This document shows, in pieces, positions 5,701 through 8,088 of a DNA stretch of 8,088 nucleotides; the stretch's first letter is position 1, and each line of letters starts with the position of its first letter. The notes under the pieces are model-generated. The model searched no databases. It worked only from the letters and a program-made list of their open reading frames with translations, and was not told where the DNA came from. Both the position numbers and the translations under genes were made by a program. This stretch comes from Lentisphaerota bacterium (GTDB lineage: Bacteria > Verrucomicrobiota > Kiritimatiellia > UBA8416 > JAFGIZ01), in NCBI GenBank assembly GCA_016929365.1, contig JAFGIZ010000304.1, positions 1 through 8,088 of the forward strand, given 5' to 3'.

Positions 5701-6468
5701 TTGAGACCGGCCGTCCTGATTGCCGCGGCGTGCTGTGCGGCCGGGCTGGCGGGGGGGGCGGAACCCGGTTCCGCCGGGACGCCGGACGGGCCGGAACTTC
5801 TGCGGCAGGTCGTGGCGGGTCTGCCGGACACGCCGCTGCGCGTGCGCGGGGCTCTCGAAGTCCGGCGGCGCAAGGGGCTTCCGGTGCGCGAGCTGGGGTT
5901 CGAGATGCAACTGGACTGGGGGGCGGATCCGCCCCGGGCGCGTTATTGCATTCTGGACCGGTTCGGCGGCGTGCTGGAAACGATGACCGTGCGACTGACG
6001 GATTCCGGAGCGTCGTACGTGCACAGTTCCGGAAGCGTGCCGCCCCTGGCGGCGCCGATCCGGGACACGGATATCAGTTGGGCCGATCTGACCCTGTCGT
6101 TCCTGTGGTGGACGAATGCCGTCGTGACCGGCGGGGACACGTTCCGCGGCCGCGACTGTTACGTGGTGGAAGCGCGTGACGGCGCGGGCGGGGGGTACCG
6201 GCGGGTGCGGTTGTGGATCGACAAGGCGCTGCGCGTGCTGCTGCGCGCGGAGGGGTACGGGACCGACGGCGGCATCCGGCGGCGCCTGTGGATCAGGAGC
6301 GTGAAACAGGTGGATGCGCGCTGGATGATCAAGGACCTGGACGTGGAAAGCGTGCCGGCGGCGCACCGGACGCGGTTGCGGGTAGAAGACGTGTTCGAAA
6401 CGGCGAACCATGGCGAAACAACGGGGGGCAGCCATGCGGACGACGCAGGAGGACGGGGCGGCGGGTAG
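5701..6468 (+). CDS. Exported LolA-like (outer-membrane lipoprotein-sorting-like) protein
   Basis: The 255-residue product starts with a short signal peptide (hydrophobic 4-19; likely cut after A20 in AGGA-EP), so it should act in the periplasm. No convincing lipobox is present. After it, residues ~30-235 fit the LolA-like beta-rich fold of proteins annotated as outer membrane lipoprotein-sorting protein: LRVRGALEVRR (46-56), DISWADLTLSFLWW (124-137), GRDCYVVEAR (150-159), YRRVRLWIDKALRVLLRAEGY (166-186), DARWMIKDLDVESV (205-218) and a final strand before VFETANHG. True LolA ferries lipoproteins across the periplasm. This subfamily is broader and its cargo is not known. The start is TTG with GAAGG 7 bases upstream, 3 bases after the PUR stop. 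A G8 tract (5751-5758) sits in the signal-peptide region. The last ~20 residues are glycine-rich, lie in the overlap with the next gene and are probably not part of the fold. Confidence 0.75.
   Translation: MRPAVLIAAACCAAGLAGGAEPGSAGTPDGPELLRQVVAGLPDTPLRVRGALEVRRRKGLPVRELGFEMQLDWGADPPRARYCILDRFGGVLETMTVRLTDSGASYVHSSGSVPPLAAPIRDTDISWADLTLSFLWWTNAVVTGGDTFRGRDCYVVEARDGAGGGYRRVRLWIDKALRVLLRAEGYGTDGGIRRRLWIRSVKQVDARWMIKDLDVESVPAAHRTRLRVEDVFETANHGETTGGSHADDAGGRGGG
6423..6428 (+). promoter_or_regulatory. Ribosome binding site supporting ATG 6434
   Basis: GGGGGG lies 5 bases before ATG 6434, within the end of the LolA-like gene. The earlier in-frame ATG at 6410 has no comparable site. Confidence 0.45.
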
Positions 6469-6946
6469 CGGCGCGCGCTGCCCGGTCTGCGAACGGTATG
6501 TCGGCACGGCGGGGCGCTGCCCGTATTGCGACGAAGCAGTGCCGCGCGATCCGTGGCTGCGCGGGCTGCGCCTGGCGGCACTGGGGCTCGGGGGTGTCGG
6601 GCTTGTGTTCCTGTACCTGTCGGTGCGGGGCGGGGAGATCCCGCGGCTGCGCATCGGCGCCCTGGTGCCCCCGATGGATTGTGCGCGCGTGCGGGTGGCG
6701 GGCACGGTCATGCGGCGGCCTTACGTGGCGCGCGGGAACGGGGCCGTGGAGTACCTGTCGTTCCTGGTTGACGACGGGTCGGGTGCGCTGCGGGTGGCGG
6801 CGCGGGGCCGGGCGGCGCAGGCGCTGGCGGCGGAGGCCCGCATTCCGGAGAAGGGGGCGCGCGTAGACGTCAGCGGGAGCCTGCGGGTTTCGGCAAACGG
6901 CGCGGCCCGCTTGTACCTGGACCGGGCGGAGGATCTGAGGCCGTGA
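6434..6946 (+). CDS. Membrane-anchored zinc-ribbon / OB-fold protein
   Basis: A 170-residue protein with three parts. Residues 16-32 are a zinc ribbon with two CPxC-type knuckles (C16, C19, C29, C32). Residues ~43-64 (LRGLRLAALGLGGVGLVFLYLSV region) are one transmembrane helix preceded by basic residues. Residues ~69-170 look like an OB fold: IGALVPPMDCARVRVAGTV, EYLSFLVDDGSGALRVAARG, KGARVDVSGSLRVSANGAARLYLD. The VDDGSG-x-LRV strand pattern resembles tRNA-anti-codon/RecG-type OB domains, which often bind nucleic acid, although OB folds also bind sugars and peptides. By the positive-inside rule the zinc ribbon should be cytoplasmic and the OB domain outside, which argues against a simple nucleic-acid role. 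The start could be ATG 6410 (8 residues longer), but the ribosome site favours 6434. It overlaps the LolA-like gene by 35 bases and the permease gene by 4. The gene is not recognised by name. Confidence 0.7.
   Translation: MRTTQEDGAAGSGARCPVCERYVGTAGRCPYCDEAVPRDPWLRGLRLAALGLGGVGLVFLYLSVRGGEIPRLRIGALVPPMDCARVRVAGTVMRRPYVARGNGAVEYLSFLVDDGSGALRVAARGRAAQALAAEARIPEKGARVDVSGSLRVSANGAARLYLDRAEDLRP
6928..6932 (+). promoter_or_regulatory. Ribosome binding site supporting the GTG start of the permease gene
   Basis: GGAGG lies 10 bases before GTG 6943, inside the end of the zinc-ribbon/OB gene. It supports a GTGA overlap start; the next ATG (7036) would delete the first membrane segment with its PGLH motif. 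Confidence 0.55.
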
Positions 6947-8088
6947 CGCCGCTGGTGATTGCCGTGTGTGCGGCGGGGGGGGCGGCCGCGGCGGCGGTGC
7001 TGGCATGCGTGCCGGGATTGCATGTTTATACCGTCATGGGGCTGCTGGTGCTCGCGTTGCACGGCCCGGCGGCGGACGGCGCGGCGGTGCCCCCGCCGGT
7101 CGTGATTCCGTTGATGAGCGGGCTCATCGCGGGGTATGCGCTGCTGAACTCCGTGCCGGCGGTGCTGCTGGGCGCGCCGGACGAGAGCGCGCTGTTCACG
7201 GTGCGGCCGGGCCGGAAATACCTGGCCCTGGGGCGCGGGCGCGAAGCGGCGCTGCTGACCGCCGCCGGCGGGCTGGCGGCGCTGTGCCTGCTGGTGCCGG
7301 GCCTGGGCCTGCTGGGACCGCGCCTTCTACCGGTCTGCGGCCGGGTGCTGCAGCCGCACCGGCCCTGGATCCTGTGGTGCGTCATTGCCTTCATGCTGTT
7401 GTCCGGACGGCCCGGGGGCGGACGGCTGGGGCAGGGGGGGCTGCGGCGCCTGCTGGCGGGCTGGCGCCGCCTCGGGGTGGGCCTGGCGACCTTTGTGCTG
7501 TGCGGGTTGTACGGATTTATGCTTCTTTACCGGACCCCGGTGGCACCGCGGGCGGCGCTCCAGAACCTGGTGCCGGCGTTGGTGGGGTTGTTCACGGTGC
7601 CGGGCCTGCTGCTGAACATCGCGCGCCGCGCGGCGATCCCGGGGCAGGCGCGGCGCGGCCGGATCGGGCTGCCGCGCGGCGTGGCGGCTCAGGGGCTGGC
7701 GGCGGGCATGCTGGGCGGCGGGTTCGCCGCGTTTTTCCCGGCCGTGACGGGCGGCGTGGGCGGCTTCCTGGCGGGGCACGCCGCGGGGGCGCGGGACGAC
7801 CGCGCCGTGCTCGTGGCGCAGGGGGCTTCGAAGGCGGTGTACTACGCGGGGGGCTATCTGCTGCTGTGCATGCCGTATTTCCAGCGCACGCACGGCGGCG
7901 GCTGGCTGCCGCGCGGCGTGTATGTGCCGGAGACCTGGACCGGTTTCTACACGGCCGGGGCCTCGGTCGCGATCGGCGGCGCGGCGGCCTTCCTGCTGTT
8001 CGATCCCCTCGTGCGGCTGACCCTGCGGCTCCTACGCCGGCCCGGCTCCCGGCGGCTTTCGGCGGCGGCGCTGGCGGCGGCGGCCGGC
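6943..8088 (+). CDS. TctA-like permease (COG1784/DUF112 type), cut by window end
   Basis: The frame stays open from GTG 6943 to the last base (382 codons) and continues outside the window. The product is a multi-pass, very hydrophobic membrane protein. It begins with a first segment ending in the conserved PGLH (24-27), then a membrane stretch with LLGAPDESALFTVRPGRKYL (75-94) and a basic stretch GRGREAALLT. About 185 residues later comes a second related half with AAFFPAVTGGVGGFLAGHAAG (262-282) and GASKAVYYAGGYLLL (290-304). The paired PG and GAPD/TGG motifs in two halves are the layout of the TctA permease superfamily. The GAPDxxxxxxxxPG version recalls the COG1784 group best known from archaea. 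Classical TctA works with TctB and a periplasmic TctC binding protein to import tricarboxylates; neither partner is seen here, so the substrate is unknown. The start overlaps the previous stop as GTGA. A G8 tract (6975-6982) lies early in the frame. Confidence 0.75.
   Translation, partial: MTPLVIAVCAAGGAAAAAVLACVPGLHVYTVMGLLVLALHGPAADGAAVPPPVVIPLMSGLIAGYALLNSVPAVLLGAPDESALFTVRPGRKYLALGRGREAALLTAAGGLAALCLLVPGLGLLGPRLLPVCGRVLQPHRPWILWCVIAFMLLSGRPGGGRLGQGGLRRLLAGWRRLGVGLATFVLCGLYGFMLLYRTPVAPRAALQNLVPALVGLFTVPGLLLNIARRAAIPGQARRGRIGLPRGVAAQGLAAGMLGGGFAAFFPAVTGGVGGFLAGHAAGARDDRAVLVAQGASKAVYYAGGYLLLCMPYFQRTHGGGWLPRGVYVPETWTGFYTAGASVAIGGAAAFLLFDPLVRLTLRLLRRPGSRRLSAAALAAAAG

Noticed and set aside
3262..6711. 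A very long open frame (about 1,149 codons) on the minus strand.
   Set aside because: It runs antisense or out of frame through uxaC, the ligase-family gene, the PUR gene and the LolA-like gene, all of which have clear family motifs. Its product is rich in R, P, H and Q with no fold, as expected from high-GC codon bias.
1..8088. tRNA or rRNA genes, CRISPR arrays, insertion sequences, attachment sites.
   Set aside because: Gaps between genes are only about 100 bases or less, with no cloverleaf-like sequence, no spaced direct repeats, no transposase-like product and no terminal inverted repeats seen by eye.

Overview
This 8,088-base window is GC-rich bacterial DNA, densely packed with genes and with gaps of only about 100 bases or less. 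It holds nine protein-coding genes, two of them cut by the window edges. No RNA gene, insertion sequence or CRISPR array was seen. A HoxF-type diaphorase, uronate isomerase, a Sat/CysC pair and a bacterial PUR-family protein together suggest an anaerobic, fermentative, polysaccharide-degrading bacterium. It may belong to the PVC superphylum (Kiritimatiellota or Verrucomicrobiota-like). This placement is inference from gene content and remembered family distributions, not from a marker gene.

Left part, minus strand (1-4111). In transcription order the genes are uxaC (uronate isomerase, first step of glucuronate/galacturonate catabolism), sat (sulfate adenylyltransferase), cysC (APS kinase) and a truncated NuoE-NuoF fusion of the HoxF/HndC class (NAD(P)H-oxidising module of a hydrogenase or similar complex). 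sat and cysC are separated by 2 bases and convert sulfate to APS and then PAPS. The NuoE-NuoF gene has its own promoter. That promoter carries an 18-base inverted repeat that matches the consensus of the NADH-sensing repressor Rex at 16 positions, which fits an NAD(H)-linked enzyme.

Right part, plus strand (4204-8088). An O-antigen-ligase-family membrane protein is transcribed divergently from uxaC. A sigma70-like promoter inside its 3' end (TTGACA, 16-base spacer, extended TGATAGAGT) appears to drive a tight four-gene unit. The unit encodes a 72-residue PUR-domain nucleic-acid-binding protein, an exported LolA-like protein that starts at TTG, a membrane-anchored zinc-ribbon/OB-fold protein, and a TctA-like (COG1784/DUF112 type) multi-pass permease that runs off the window. 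Spacing within the unit is a 3-base gap, then an overlap of tens of bases, then a 4-base GTGA overlap.

This PUR / LolA-like / zinc-ribbon-OB / permease unit is the least explained part of the window and the best candidate for an undescribed system. Its function cannot be read from the sequence. The Rex-like operator and the purine-rich leader of the PUR gene are the two most testable regulatory predictions.
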